Shown one piece after another: positions 24,507 to 34,958 of a stretch of 64,000 bases of DNA. Location of the stretch: positions 1 to 64,000 of the forward strand of contig CANQPD010000013.1 in NCBI GenBank assembly GCA_947625655.1, written 5' to 3'. The translations under genes and the position numbers were made by a program. The DNA comes from an uncultured Dysosmobacter sp. GTDB lineage: Bacteria > Bacillota > Clostridia > Oscillospirales > Oscillospiraceae. Position 1 is the stretch's first letter. Each line of letters starts with the position of its first letter. The notes under the pieces were generated by a model, which worked only from the letters and a program-made list of their open reading frames with translations, was not told where the DNA came from and did not search any database.

Positions 24507-27500
24507 TCATTCGTCATCGAAGTCAACATCGATGTCCGCGCCGGCGTCCTCCGGGGCGTCCTCGATATCGAAGCCGGACTCCTGGAAGTCGGCGTCCTCG
24601 GCAAAGGCGCGGTGGCGGTCGTCATCGGCATCCATCCGGGCCAGGTTGAAGGTATCCATGGCGTCCTCGTCCTCCTTCAGCTCGATGGTGTTGCCGTCGG
24701 CGTCCAGCACCTGGATATCCAGGCACAGGGACTGCAGCTCCTTCACCAGGACCTTGAAGGACTCCGGCACGCCGGGCTGGGGCACGTTGTGGCCCTTGAC
24801 GATGGCCTCGTAGGTGCGGACACGGCCCGTCACATCGTCGGACTTGACGGTCAGGATCTCCTGCAGAGTGTAAGCCGCGCCGTAGGCCTCCAGGGCCCAG
24901 ACCTCCATTTCGCCGAAGCGCTGGCCGCCGAACTGGGCCTTGCCGCCCAGGGGCTGCTGGGTGACCAGGGAGTAGGGGCCGGTGGAGCGGGCGTGGATCT
25001 TATCGTCCACCAGGTGGTGCAGCTTCAGGAAGTACACATAGCCCACGGTGACCTTGTTGTCAAAGGGCTCGCCGGTGCGGCCGTCGTACAGCACGCTCTT
25101 GCCCTCGGGGTCCAGGCCGGCCTCTTTCAGCAGGTCCTGGATGTCGCCGTAGGTGGCGCCGTCGAAAATGGGGGTGGCCACCTTGATGCCCAGCTTCTGG
25201 GCGGCGTAGCCCAGATGGACCTCCAGCACCTGGCCGATGTTCATACGGGAGGGCACGCCCAGGGGGTTCAGCACGATGTCCAGCGGGGTGCCGTCGGGCA
25301 GGAAGGGCATATCCTCCTGGGGCAGGACCCGGGAAACGACGCCCTTGTTGCCGTGGCGGCCGGCCATCTTGTCGCCCACCTGGATCTTGCGGCGCTGGGC
25401 GATATACACCCGGACCACCATGTTCACGCCGGGGCCCAGCTCGTCGCCGTTCTCCCGGGTGAAGACCTTGGTGTCCAGCACGATGCCGCTCTCGCCGTGG
25501 GGGACCTTCAAAGAGGTGTCCCGGACTTCCCGGGCCTTTTCGCCGAAGATGGCCCGCAGCAGGCGCTCCTCGGCGGTGAGGTCGGTCTCGCCCTTGGGGG
25601 TGACCTTGCCCACCAGGATGTCGCCGGACTTGACCTCCGCGCCCACGCGGATGATGCCGTTCTCGTCCAGGTCCTTCAGGGCGTCCTCGCCCACGTTGGG
25701 GATGTCCCGGGTGATCTCCTCGGGGCCCAGCTTGGTGTCCCGGGCGTCGATCTCGAACTCCTCGATGTGGATGGAGGTGTACAGGTCCTCCCGCACCAGG
25801 CGCTCGTTCAGCAGCACGGCGTCCTCGTAGTTATAGCCCTCCCAGGTCATGAAGCCAACCAGGATGTTCTGGCCCAGGGCGATCTCGCCCTGCTCGGTGG
25901 CGGGGCCGTCCGCCAGGACGGTGGGGTCCGCGCCGCCGTGGACCCGCTCGCCCACGTCCACGATGGGGCGCTGGTTGATGCAGGTGGTGTGGTTGGAGCG
26001 CAGGAACTTGGTCAGCTTGTAATCCTTGGTCTCGCCGCTGTCGTACTTGACGGTGACGTGGCGGGCGTCCACGGAGGTGACCACGCCGTCGCCCTCGGCC
26101 AGAACCACGATCTCGGAGTCAATGCAGATCTTATGCTCCATGCCGGTGCCGACGATGGGCGCGTGGGGCCGCAGCAGAGGCACGGCCTGCCGCTGCATGT
26201 TGGCGCCCATCAGGGCGCGGTTGGCGTCGTCGTTGGGCAGGAAGGGGATCATGGCGGTGGCGATGGAGACCATCATCCGGGGGGAGACGTCGATATAGTC
26301 CACCCGCTCCCGGTCCACCTCCACGATCTCGTCGCGATGGCGGGCGGTGATACGGGCGTTGATGAGGCAGCCGTTCTCGTCCACCGGCTCCACGGCCTGG
26401 CCGACGATGTAGTTGTCCTCCTCGTCGGCGGTCATGTAGGTGATGGTGTCCGCCACCTTGCCGGTGGCCTTGTCCACCGCGCGGTAGGGGGCCTCGATGA
26501 AGCCGTACTCATTGATGCGGGCATAGGTGGCCAGATAGGAGATCAGGCCGATGTTGGGGCCCTCAGGGGTCTCGATGGGGCACATGCGGCCATAGTGGCT
26601 GTAGTGCACGTCCCGGACCTCCATGTTGGCGCGCTCACGGCTCAGGCCGCCGGGGCCCAGGGCGGACAGGCGGCGCTTGTGGGTCAGCTCGGCCAGGGGG
26701 TTGGTCTGGTCCATGAACTGGCTCAGGGGGCTGGAGCCGAAGAATTCCTTGATGGCGGCGGTGACGGGCCGAATGTTGATGAGGCTCTGGGGCGTCACGA
26801 TGTCCAGGTCCTGGATGGTCATGCGCTCCCGGATGACCCGCTCCATGCGGGAAAAGCCGATGCGGAACTGGTTTTGCAGCAGCTCGCCCACGCAGCGCAG
26901 GCGGCGGTTGCCCAGATGGTCGATATCGTCCTTGGAGGAGATGCCCCGGGCCAGGCCGTTCATATAGTTGATGGAGGTCAGGATGTCGTCGATGATGATG
27001 TGCTTGGGCACCAGGGCGTCCTTGTGCAGCTTGATCTGGTCGATCAGCTCCTCGCCGGAATACTGGCCCAGCAGCTCCTGCAGCACCTCATAGCGGACCC
27101 GCTCCTTGATGCCGCACTTCTCCAGGGGATCGAAGTCCACATAGTGCCCCAGATCGCACATCTTGTTGGAGAAGACCCGCAGGGGCTCGCCCTCCACGTC
27201 GATGGTGACCTCGCCCACACCCACGGCGTCCAGCATCCGGGCGTCCTCCTTGCTCAGCAGGTGACCCGCGTCAAACAGGATCTCGCCGGTGGCGGGGTCC
27301 GCCGCGGGGTAGACCAGCTTATAGCCGGTGACCCGCTGCCACAGAGACAGCTTTTTATTGAACTTGTAGCGGCCCACGACGGACAGATCGTAGCGCCGGG
27401 CGTCGAAGAACAGGTTGTTGATCAGGGTCTCCGCGGCCTCCACCGTGGGGGGCTCGCCGGGACGCAGCTTGCGGTAGATCTCCAGCATGGCGTCCTCATA

Positions 27501-28184
27501 GTTCTTGCAGGGGTCCTTCTCCAGGGTGACGGCGATCCGGGGATCATCGCCGAAGCGGTCCAGGATCTCCGCGTCAGTCCGCAGGCCCAGGGCGCGGATC
27601 AGGCAGGTGATGGGGATTTTGCGGTTCTTGTCGATGCGGACCCAGAAGACCTCGTTGGCGTCGGTCTCATACTCCAGCCAGGCGCCCCGGTAGGGGATGA
27701 CGGTGGAGGTCAGGATGGGCAGGTCGGTCTTGATGTCCGTCTCCTTGCCGTAGTACACGCCGGGAGAGCGGACGATCTGGGAGACCACCACGCGCTCCGC
27801 GCCGTTGATGACGAAGGTGCCGGAGTGGGTCATCAGGGGGAAGTCGCCCATGAAGATCTCCTGCTCCTTGATCTCCTCGGTCTCCTTGTTGCGCAGGCGG
27901 ACCTTGACCTTCAGCGGCGCGGCGTAGGTGGCGTCCCGGGCCTTGCACTCCTCCACGTCGTACTTGGGGGCCTCGTCCATCTTATAGTCGATGAAGGTCA
28001 GCTCCAAGTTGCCCTGGTAGTCCGTGATCGCGCCCACGTCGTTGAAGACCTCCCGCAGGCCGGTGTCCAAAAACTCCTGGTAAGACGTCTTCTGGATCTC
28101 CAGAAGATTCGGCATGGGGACGACTTCCTCATACCGGGCAAAGTTCTTACGAAGGGTTTTTCCGTAAAGTCTGTCTTTGGCCAT
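24507..28184 (-). CDS. rpoB: DNA-directed RNA polymerase subunit beta
   Basis: [31 protein letters not shown]; start placed at MAKDRLYG. Confidence 0.99.
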   Translation of the reverse strand: MAKDRLYGKTLRKNFARYEEVVPMPNLLEIQKTSYQEFLDTGLREVFNDVGAITDYQGNLELTFIDYKMDEAPKYDVEECKARDATYAAPLKVKVRLRNKETEEIKEQEIFMGDFPLMTHSGTFVINGAERVVVSQIVRSPGVYYGKETDIKTDLPILTSTVIPYRGAWLEYETDANEVFWVRIDKNRKIPITCLIRALGLRTDAEILDRFGDDPRIAVTLEKDPCKNYEDAMLEIYRKLRPGEPPTVEAAETLINNLFFDARRYDLSVVGRYKFNKKLSLWQRVTGYKLVYPAADPATGEILFDAGHLLSKEDARMLDAVGVGEVTIDVEGEPLRVFSNKMCDLGHYVDFDPLEKCGIKERVRYEVLQELLGQYSGEELIDQIKLHKDALVPKHIIIDDILTSINYMNGLARGISSKDDIDHLGNRRLRCVGELLQNQFRIGFSRMERVIRERMTIQDLDIVTPQSLINIRPVTAAIKEFFGSSPLSQFMDQTNPLAELTHKRRLSALGPGGLSRERANMEVRDVHYSHYGRMCPIETPEGPNIGLISYLATYARINEYGFIEAPYRAVDKATGKVADTITYMTADEEDNYIVGQAVEPVDENGCLINARITARHRDEIVEVDRERVDYIDVSPRMMVSIATAMIPFLPNDDANRALMGANMQRQAVPLLRPHAPIVGTGMEHKICIDSEIVVLAEGDGVVTSVDARHVTVKYDSGETKDYKLTKFLRSNHTTCINQRPIVDVGERVHGGADPTVLADGPATEQGEIALGQNILVGFMTWEGYNYEDAVLLNERLVREDLYTSIHIEEFEIDARDTKLGPEEITRDIPNVGEDALKDLDENGIIRVGAEVKSGDILVGKVTPKGETDLTAEERLLRAIFGEKAREVRDTSLKVPHGESGIVLDTKVFTRENGDELGPGVNMVVRVYIAQRRKIQVGDKMAGRHGNKGVVSRVLPQEDMPFLPDGTPLDIVLNPLGVPSRMNIGQVLEVHLGYAAQKLGIKVATPIFDGATYGDIQDLLKEAGLDPEGKSVLYDGRTGEPFDNKVTVGYVYFLKLHHLVDDKIHARSTGPYSLVTQQPLGGKAQFGGQRFGEMEVWALEAYGAAYTLQEILTVKSDDVTGRVRTYEAIVKGHNVPQPGVPESFKVLVKELQSLCLDIQVLDADGNTIELKEDEDAMDTFNLARMDADDDRHRAFAEDADFQESGFDIEDAPEDAGADIDVDFDDE

Positions 28185-28491
28185 CTTCTCATTCACCTTT
28201 CTTCTGCCCGCTCCGCCCTGTCCGGCGGCGGGGGCAAGTTGTTTGTTGAAAAAGGGGCGAAAAAGCGATACGCGCGGAAGCGTTGTTAAAAATCTTTCTT
28301 CCCGCCCTTGCATTGCCATGGGAAATGTGCTATCCTAACCGTAGGTAATAAAGATGGGGTTCTATCCCACCTCATCATATAAGCGATTCATTTTACCATG
28401 GCATCTCTTTGATGTCAAGGGATTTTTTGGCGTGACCGGGCGAAAGGCCCGGCTTTTTTTATGGCGAAAGGACGCCGCCCGCGCAAATTGC

Positions 28492-28527
28492 AAAAAGACC
28501 GGCTGACGATCCGTCAGCCGGTCTTTG
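28492..28527. terminator. Intrinsic terminator
   Basis: aaagaccggctgacg-at-ccgtcagccggtcttt. Confidence 0.75.
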
Positions 28528-28535
28528 ACCTCCCA

Positions 28536-28721
28536 TCAGTCGTACAGCTCCTCGTCGGCGTAGTCGTCGAATTCAGAGCCGAATTTCTTGCACAGGCGCT
28601 TCTTCATGCCGCAGCAGCCGACGCTCAGGTCGTGCCACCCGCCGATCAACAGGCAGACAAACGCGGCGAAGGCCAGGCTGGCGCCGATGATTTTCATGAC
28701 CATGCTTGCGGTTTTGCTCAT
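28536..28721 (-). CDS. Small membrane protein, unknown function
   Basis: 61-aa ORF with TM helix and RBS (AGGAGGGATCACC). Confidence 0.6.
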   Translation of the reverse strand: MSKTASMVMKIIGASLAFAAFVCLLIGGWHDLSVGCCGMKKRLCKKFGSEFDDYADEELYD

Positions 28722-28811
28722 GGTGATCCCTCCTGTTTTTTCATCGTTTTCGCGGTCATGAAGCTATCATACACCTTTTCTTCGGGTTTTACAACTGTTT
28801 TTCCGGGAAAT

Positions 28812-29510
28812 TCACCCCTCCGGCGCGTAGGGGGCAAATTCCAGCCGCTCCAGCCCGGATGTCTCCAGCAGGGCATAGCCCTCCCGGCCTTTGACGGCGT
28901 AGCGGAGCTGAAACACCTGCCGCTCCGGGTCGTAGACCGCGTCAAGGGAGACGGCCCCCCGGTCGTCGATGCCCGGCAGGCCCTCCTGGCTGTGGCGCCC
29001 CAGCCAGACCTCGTCCCCCCGGCGCTGGTAGACGTAGACGCTCCGGCGGCCGTCGCCGCCGTAGGTGACATTGCTCACCAGCTCCGCCTCCCCCGCCCCG
29101 TCCAGATCCACGGACCAATCCTGGGGCGGGCCCCAGCCGAAGCTCCGGGCGATCTCCCGGGCGGCGCCGTCCTCCACGGCATAGTAGGCGCGCAGGCTCC
29201 AGTCCTCCGCCGGATCCTCCACCGCCAGCCCCTGGCGGGCCGTCAGGCGGAAGCCGTCCCAGCCCATGACATCGGTAAAGGGCTCGGTGAAGATGTCCTC
29301 CGCCCGGACGTCGGCCAGTGTCCGGAGCACGCGCTCCTCCCGGCCGCCGGGGCACAGCACCACGTCCAGGGCGCCCGCCGTCCCGCTGTCCCGCAGGGAC
29401 ACCTGACAGCCCCCGTATTCCTCCGTCCAATAGGTCCGCGGAGACCGTGCCGCAGCGCCGCAGCCCGTCAGCAGCAGCAGACACATGCCCAGCAGCCATT
29501 TTCTCTTCAT
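28812..29510 (-). CDS. Putative lipoprotein
   Basis: MKRKWLLGMCLLLLTGCGAAA lipobox. Confidence 0.75.
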   Translation of the reverse strand: MKRKWLLGMCLLLLTGCGAAARSPRTYWTEEYGGCQVSLRDSGTAGALDVVLCPGGREERVLRTLADVRAEDIFTEPFTDVMGWDGFRLTARQGLAVEDPAEDWSLRAYYAVEDGAAREIARSFGWGPPQDWSVDLDGAGEAELVSNVTYGGDGRRSVYVYQRRGDEVWLGRHSQEGLPGIDDRGAVSLDAVYDPERQVFQLRYAVKGREGYALLETSGLERLEFAPYAPEG

Positions 29511-29566
29511 AGGGCACCTCCCTGATGGAATGCTCCATTGTATGGCGGCGGGTGGGAAAGCAGAAC

Positions 29567-29597
29567 GGAAAAAGCGGCCGCCCGATGGGCGGCCGCC
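29567..29597 (-). terminator. Terminator inferred to be the native rlmD terminator, displaced by the insertion
   Basis: gcggccgccc-gat-gggcggccgc followed on minus strand by TTTTTCC; immediately 3' of the recombinase/rlmD-tail fusion. Confidence 0.65.
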
Positions 29598-29605
29598 TGA
29601 GCGGT

Positions 29606-31291
29606 TCAGCAGGGCTCCTCCGGCAGGAGACTGACGACGGTCTCAGTATGTGTATCGCTGTCCAAACCGATTTCCATATCTTCCTCTATGGTAGGAAGTT
29701 TGAGTTTCATGGACTTCAGCCACTGACCGTTTGGCTGCCGTTCCTCGAAGATACGAATTTCGGAAATCAGCGACTCCATAATATGTCGCCTTTCCAGTTC
29801 GTCCATGACAGAGTATAGCCTATCGAAGTAAATCAGCACCTTATAGATATTGTCAGCCGTCAGCTTCTCCGCTTCAATGGCTGTTTTCTTTGCTCTGGCT
29901 TCGATCAGGAGAGACTCCGCATCCTCGATCTTATCATACATCTTGTAGAGACGATCATCAAGGTCTGATTTGCGTTTGAGGTAGTGTTTATCGTCCGGGT
30001 CAAGCGAGTCGATCTCATCTATCAGCTTAGACTTGATGGAGTAGCTCTGACGGAGCTGTTTCTCGTAGTTGGCGATCTCCTGCTCGATAGCGGAGGTGTC
30101 CACCTTCATGCTGATCTTCTGCTGCATCAGCGCGGCGAACTTCGGATTGCTGACCAGCTTGGTGATAACCTCTGCCACAGCGGTATCCAGAAGTTCTTCA
30201 TTGATCTGCTTTTTGTAATTGCATTTATGACCACGGGTCATGGTGCGGTGCTTGCAGCCATAGTAGAAGAAATCCTTGTACTTCGTACCGTCTGCCTTGT
30301 GCTTGACACTCTTATTGCCATACATGCCTGCTCCGCAGATCGGACACTTTACGATTCCGGAGAGCAGATGGATTTTTGTATCTTTTCCACGGTTGACATG
30401 CTCGTATTTTTTTGCCTGTGCCAGCAGCTTCACCTGTGCGTCATGCCACAGATCTTCGGATACAATGGCTTCATGCTGACCATCCACCAGCAGGTAATCG
30501 TCTTGCTCTACAAGCCGGTAATCGTTTCTTGTACCATGCACTTTTTCTGTCCTGCGCCTGCCGTAGGCGATTTTGCCGCAGTATACGGGGTTTTTCAGTA
30601 TTCTGCGGATGAGGGCAGCGTCAAACAGCGGCCTCTTACCATTCTGGCGTTGGATTTTGTAAATGCCGTGGTTAGCAAGGTATCTGGCAAGACCGTTTGC
30701 ACCCATGTCGGTATGCACATACTGGTCGAAGATCACACGGATCGCTTCGGCTTCTTCCTCGTTGATAAACAGTTGGCCCTTTTCCAGCGTATAACCATAG
30801 GGAGCAAATCCGCCGTTCCATTTGCCCTCGCGGGCTTTCTGTATCCTGCCCTCCATGGTCTGCACACGGATGTTCTCACGTTCGATCTCTGCGACCGCTG
30901 ACAGGACGGAGATCATCAGTTTGCCTGCATCCTTGGAGGAATCAATGCCATCCTCAACGCAGATCAGATTGACACCGAAGTCCTGCATGACCTGTAAGGT
31001 GGACAGCACATCCGCCGCGTTTCTGCCGAAGCGGGAGAGCTTGAACACCAGCACATAGGAGACGCCATCCTTACCGGATCTGATATCCTCCATCATCTGA
31101 CTGAACTGTGCTCTGCCCTCAATGGACTTACCGGATTTGCCAGCGTCCTCATATTCCCCAACGATCTCATAGTCATTGTACTCGGCAAATGCTTTCATTC
31201 TGGCTTTCTGCGCATCCAGAGAGTATCCATCCACCTGTATCGTAGTGGAGACTCTTGTATAAGTATATACTTTTATTTTGTCTTTTTTCAT
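29606..31291 (-). CDS. Large serine recombinase (TnpX/TndX-like)
   Basis: YTRVSTTIQVDGYSLDAQ; recombinase domain; zinc ribbon CPICGAGMYG...C; coiled coil. Confidence 0.97.
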   Translation of the reverse strand: MKKDKIKVYTYTRVSTTIQVDGYSLDAQKARMKAFAEYNDYEIVGEYEDAGKSGKSIEGRAQFSQMMEDIRSGKDGVSYVLVFKLSRFGRNAADVLSTLQVMQDFGVNLICVEDGIDSSKDAGKLMISVLSAVAEIERENIRVQTMEGRIQKAREGKWNGGFAPYGYTLEKGQLFINEEEAEAIRVIFDQYVHTDMGANGLARYLANHGIYKIQRQNGKRPLFDAALIRRILKNPVYCGKIAYGRRRTEKVHGTRNDYRLVEQDDYLLVDGQHEAIVSEDLWHDAQVKLLAQAKKYEHVNRGKDTKIHLLSGIVKCPICGAGMYGNKSVKHKADGTKYKDFFYYGCKHRTMTRGHKCNYKKQINEELLDTAVAEVITKLVSNPKFAALMQQKISMKVDTSAIEQEIANYEKQLRQSYSIKSKLIDEIDSLDPDDKHYLKRKSDLDDRLYKMYDKIEDAESLLIEARAKKTAIEAEKLTADNIYKVLIYFDRLYSVMDELERRHIMESLISEIRIFEERQPNGQWLKSMKLKLPTIEEDMEIGLDSDTHTETVVSLLPEEPC

Positions 31292-31394
31292 ATCATCATC
31301 CTTATCCGTAATTTGTTCTACAGGTCGTAGTGCCTTATGTAACCCCTACTCCGAAATGATTTTCAGAGTAGGTTTGGACGAACATCACACGATG

Positions 31395-31423
31395 ATTATA
31401 TCACGCGATCTCCGTTTTATCAA
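31395..31423 (-). promoter_or_regulatory. Promoter for the serine recombinase gene
   Basis: Minus strand TTGATA-17 bp-TATAAT, ~100 bp upstream of the start codon. Confidence 0.65.
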
Positions 31424-31584
31424 CGCTGTTCTCGAAAAGTTTGGACTTATTTTTAATCTCTTTTTGGGCATCGTCCAAACAAATCGGCGGTTCTGGAAGA
31501 TTTTCGATATCCAGAACCGCCGCATACTTCTCTATTAAGTTCGCAAGTAAATCGGCAAAGCCGCTCCATTCATCTTTCTTTCGA

Positions 31585-31716
31585 TTATCTATAATGGTGT
31601 ACCTCCTGTTTTTTACTGCTGCGTTTAATGTACTTGCGGATGATTTTCAGTGACCGGTACAACAAGCGCACATTGCCAACTTCGGTTTCTGCATACAGTT
31701 CAAATTCATTTTTCAT
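31585..31716 (-). CDS. Small hypothetical element protein (43 aa)
   Basis: MKNEFELYAETEVGNVRLLYRSLKIIRKYIKRSSKKQEVHHYR read manually on minus strand. Confidence 0.45.
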   Translation of the reverse strand: MKNEFELYAETEVGNVRLLYRSLKIIRKYIKRSSKKQEVHHYR

Positions 31717-31765
31717 AAAAAATCCTTTCTCCCGAATCGTATCGGGCAACAAAAATAGCAGACCG

Positions 31766-33232
31766 TCACATCATGGTCTGCCGCTGTGTTTGTTCTGCCT
31801 GCTGTTCTTCGGCCCGCTGCTGTTCCTCGACTGATGACTTGTCTTGCGTGAGTACCATGGTCACGCCAGCCGCCAGGCCGATGACTGCGCCGATGTTTTT
31901 GGCTTCCTGCTCCGCCTGGATGCGGCGATACCGTTCCTCGGCATCTTCGTCACCATCATCCAACAACGCTCCAGTCGCCGCCAGACCATACAGTCCAGCG
32001 TGGAGTGTCTTTAGAGAAACAGGTTGCGGATGTTGCTGACCACTGTCGCTGTACCGTACCCCATCCCCAGCAGTGCTGCCACGATGAGCAGCACCAGCAC
32101 GATCCACTTGGTCACCACGATTAGGTCGAAGTCCGGAAGCCAGTCCAGCCATTTGCAGGTACGCTTTTCTTTCTTCTTCCCAGCCTGTTCCAGCAGAGCG
32201 GTCATCTCCGTCAACGATTTCTGCATCTCTGTCATGGAGTTCTGCACCGCTGTCAGGTCTGTGTGGGATCTCAGGTTCGGAAGATACTCCCGCATCCCAC
32301 GCGCTTCCCGACCGATGGATTCTGTCTTCTGTGTCAGTATCGTCAGCGCCTCCGGCAGCGGACACTGGATGACGATGGGTGTGATCGGCGCACTCTGCTC
32401 CTGCGGTGTGGGCGTGGGACGATTCCGTTCCATGAGCTGGTCCATCGATAATTTCTTCTCTGATCCTGAATTCATATTCCATATTCTCCTTCAGATATTT
32501 GTCACCGAACAGCAGGCGGTCACGGCACTGCCAGCCGCTGGGTGTGGTGTAGGTGATGTTCCGCCGGGACTCCTCCCAGCGCACCTTGTAGCCCTCGCTC
32601 TCCATCAGCGCAATGAACTCCTCGCGGTTGGAGGCGTGGCGCATACAATCGTTGATGATGTTCATGAGCTGCAGTTTCTTGCTCTGACCACGGGCTGCTG
32701 TGTGATATTCCCCGATGGTCATGGTCTTCGTTTTCTGCTTCTGCTCCCTGGGTTGAAACACAGGGAGCGAAAAATCCATGCAGACCTGGTCGTTGCGCTG
32801 CCGCAGTTCCTGTAGCTGCTCTTTGGCGATGTGCAGTTTTCGTCCGGTATCGAAGTTGACCGAGTTGATGAGCAGGTGCGAATGGATGTGCTCCCGGTCT
32901 GTGTGGGTACAGACCAGAACTTCGTAACCCTCGTAGTACTCGGCCAGCTTCAGCGCCGCCGCGTGCGCGGTGACCGGGCCGACCGCTTCGCCTTTCGGGA
33001 AGCTCTGCACCATGTGGTAGAACAGCACACCGTCCGTTTTGTGATAGAGCCGCTTGGTGGTCATGAAGTCAGCGTAGACAGATTCCGGCTGGCAGTTGAT
33101 GCCTGTGACCAACCGCTGACCATCGAACTCTGTTTTCTTGTCCTGCATGGTGTAGCGCATCACGGCGCCCATGCATCCGGTGGTCTGTCCCCGCTTGTAG
33201 TTGGTGAAGCTGATGATCGCCATAGTCACCAC
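31766..33232 (-). CDS. Relaxase/mobilization nuclease
   Basis: MAIISFTNYKRGQTTGCMGAVMRYTMQ...HTDREHIHSHLLINSVNFDTGRKLHI (HxDxxHxHxHxxxN relaxase motif). Confidence 0.93.
   Translation of the reverse strand: MVTMAIISFTNYKRGQTTGCMGAVMRYTMQDKKTEFDGQRLVTGINCQPESVYADFMTTKRLYHKTDGVLFYHMVQSFPKGEAVGPVTAHAAALKLAEYYEGYEVLVCTHTDREHIHSHLLINSVNFDTGRKLHIAKEQLQELRQRNDQVCMDFSLPVFQPREQKQKTKTMTIGEYHTAARGQSKKLQLMNIINDCMRHASNREEFIALMESEGYKVRWEESRRNITYTTPSGWQCRDRLLFGDKYLKENMEYEFRIREEIIDGPAHGTESSHAHTAGAECADHTHRHPVSAAGGADDTDTEDRIHRSGSAWDAGVSSEPEIPHRPDSGAELHDRDAEIVDGDDRSAGTGWEEERKAYLQMAGLASGLRPNRGDQVDRAGAAHRGSTAGDGVRYSDSGQQHPQPVSLKTLHAGLYGLAATGALLDDGDEDAEERYRRIQAEQEAKNIGAVIGLAAGVTMVLTQDKSSVEEQQRAEEQQAEQTQRQTMM
32011..32475 (-). 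CDS. Nested MobB-like membrane protein, out of frame inside the relaxase gene
   Basis: 154-aa ORF with start, coiled-coil region and C-terminal TM WIVLVLLIVAALLGMGYGTATVV, wholly inside 31766..33232. Confidence 0.7.
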   Translation of the reverse strand: MNSGSEKKLSMDQLMERNRPTPTPQEQSAPITPIVIQCPLPEALTILTQKTESIGREARGMREYLPNLRSHTDLTAVQNSMTEMQKSLTEMTALLEQAGKKKEKRTCKWLDWLPDFDLIVVTKWIVLVLLIVAALLGMGYGTATVVSNIRNLFL

Positions 33233-33537
33233 CGCTTTCGTTCCAGGATCGACCGGATAGCTTCGCTGAGTTCAGAGAGCGCCTGACGCACACTCTCCAG
33301 ATCGATCACAGTCACTCGTCCCATGTGCGCCAGGGTGACGAGCTGATTCAGATTTCTGCCAATGGATTTCAGCTCCTTCAGCACATCTTTCAGTCCGTCG
33401 ATAACCACGACTTGCTTTCCCAGACAACAGGCGGTCACATAATCGCTCATGGACATACCGGACTGCTTCGCCAGTTCCTTAATGGCCTCCCGGTCTTCGG
33501 ATGCCATTCGGGTGCTGAATTTAATATCCTTTTTCAT
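33226..33537 (-). CDS. Plasmid mobilization relaxosome protein MobC
   Basis: MKKDIKFSTRMASEDREAIKELAKQSGMSMSDYVTACCLG...LKSIGRNLNQLVTLAHMG; overlaps relaxase start. Confidence 0.9.
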   Translation of the reverse strand: MKKDIKFSTRMASEDREAIKELAKQSGMSMSDYVTACCLGKQVVVIDGLKDVLKELKSIGRNLNQLVTLAHMGRVTVIDLESVRQALSELSEAIRSILERKRW

Positions 33538-33740
33538 GTTGTTTCCTCCAATCTTTCGTAAAAATGGGGTGTGGGGCAGCGCCCCGCAAACAGGCGGAAG
33601 GCGGGACAGCGGCGCTGCCGCAGACCAGACAAACGCGATGCTGGCCACCTCCAAGGAGGTGATTTCTCCCGCCGAACTCCTGCATTTTCAATTTCGGCCA
33701 CAAGCGGCCCAAAACGGCGTTTCTTTTTTCCAGCGGGAGT
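33538..33740. other. Candidate oriT region
   Basis: Hairpin-rich noncoding DNA between mobC 5' end and the ATPase gene (e.g. ggggcagcgcccc, cacctccaaggaggtg); position is the main support. Confidence 0.3.
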
Positions 33741-34814
33741 TTACTCGCCATGGCTGGAAACCTCCCGCAAATCGCCGCACTGCGCCCCGACAGGGTCAAC
33801 AGGGTCGACCGCCGGGACACCCCGGGCATCGTCACTTTCGGCACGGCGCAGCTCGATGAGCCGCTTTCCGTTGCTGCGGCGCACCACACCGGAAATGCCG
33901 ATTTTGCTTAGCGCGTCAAGGTTTTGCAGGATCAGGCGAGACACTTTCTTGGGCGTGATGCGCTCTGTACCGGCAGGGTCAATCTTCTCAGACAGCTCCG
34001 TGGGAGTGCCGATAAATTCTGTGCGGCCGCGCATCAGTTCAGAGACCAGATAGACGATGCGGTCACCCAGCAGCTCCGGCTGTGTTCTGCTGTCTGTTAC
34101 CATCTCCCACACATTTTCACCGTTGCGTTCCAGCGTCAACTCCCGGTACTCGATGTCGCGACCGATGCAGAAGAGCTTCGCCTTGCCACTGCCGCGCCGT
34201 TCCTCCACCAGCGTGAAGCTGGAATCCACCGCTCCGCTGATGGCTGTCGTACCGGAGATGCGGCTGAACACATCGTCGGCTGTTTCTTTGCGCAGATGGT
34301 GGATGAGCAGGATGGCGATACCGTGAGTGTCTGCGATTCGTTTCAGAGCAGAGAGGTCGCGGTAGTCGTTGGCGTAGGTGTTGTCGTAGTTGGTGCCGCG
34401 GATCATCTGCAACGTGTCGATGATGACCAGCACCGTGTCTGGATGTTCGGTGAGGAAAGTGCAGAGCTGTTCCTCCAGCCCCTTGCCCAGAATGTCACTG
34501 CCGGTAGAGAAGTGGACATTGGCGGGAGCATCCTCCGTGATCTCGAACAGCCGGTTCTGGATGCGGAGTGTAGAGTCTTCCAGACAGAGGTAGAGGGTTG
34601 TGCCCTGCTTGACGGGCATCCCCCAGACGGGTTCTCCCTTTGCCACCATGACGGAGAGCCACAGCGCCAGCCAGGACTTGCCCACCTTGGGGGAGCCAGC
34701 AAGGATGTGCAGTCCCTGAGACAGCAGCGTGTCCACCACGAAGTTGAGCGGCGTGAGTGGAAGGCTCATCAGGCTCTCGCCGTCGATGGTTTGCAGTCGT
34801 TTTTCTTGTTTCAT
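33741..34814 (-). CDS. RepA/RecA-like AAA ATPase (replicative helicase type)
   Basis: LHILAGSPKVGKSWLALWLS (Walker A), TVLVIIDTLQMIRG (Walker B), AILLIHHLRK. Confidence 0.88.
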   Translation of the reverse strand: MKQEKRLQTIDGESLMSLPLTPLNFVVDTLLSQGLHILAGSPKVGKSWLALWLSVMVAKGEPVWGMPVKQGTTLYLCLEDSTLRIQNRLFEITEDAPANVHFSTGSDILGKGLEEQLCTFLTEHPDTVLVIIDTLQMIRGTNYDNTYANDYRDLSALKRIADTHGIAILLIHHLRKETADDVFSRISGTTAISGAVDSSFTLVEERRGSGKAKLFCIGRDIEYRELTLERNGENVWEMVTDSRTQPELLGDRIVYLVSELMRGRTEFIGTPTELSEKIDPAGTERITPKKVSRLILQNLDALSKIGISGVVRRSNGKRLIELRRAESDDARGVPAVDPVDPVGAQCGDLREVSSHGE

Positions 34815-34958
34815 ATAGCACCTCTGAATAAAAAAGTAGAGGTGAAGCTGTGCGCCTCACCCCTCTGCTTGTATTGTGGAGGAAAACATGATATTCTTAT
34901 AAAAAGCATGGACAGATTAAAAGTCAGGTAGGACAAATTATTGCAGAGGAGGGTGCTT

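Noticed and set aside
24483-28289. 1268-aa plus-strand ORF
   Set aside because: Antisense shadow of rpoB
33521-33889. 122-aa minus ORF overlapping the ATPase 3' end and mobC leader
   Set aside because: Overlaps better-supported genes and lacks recognisable features
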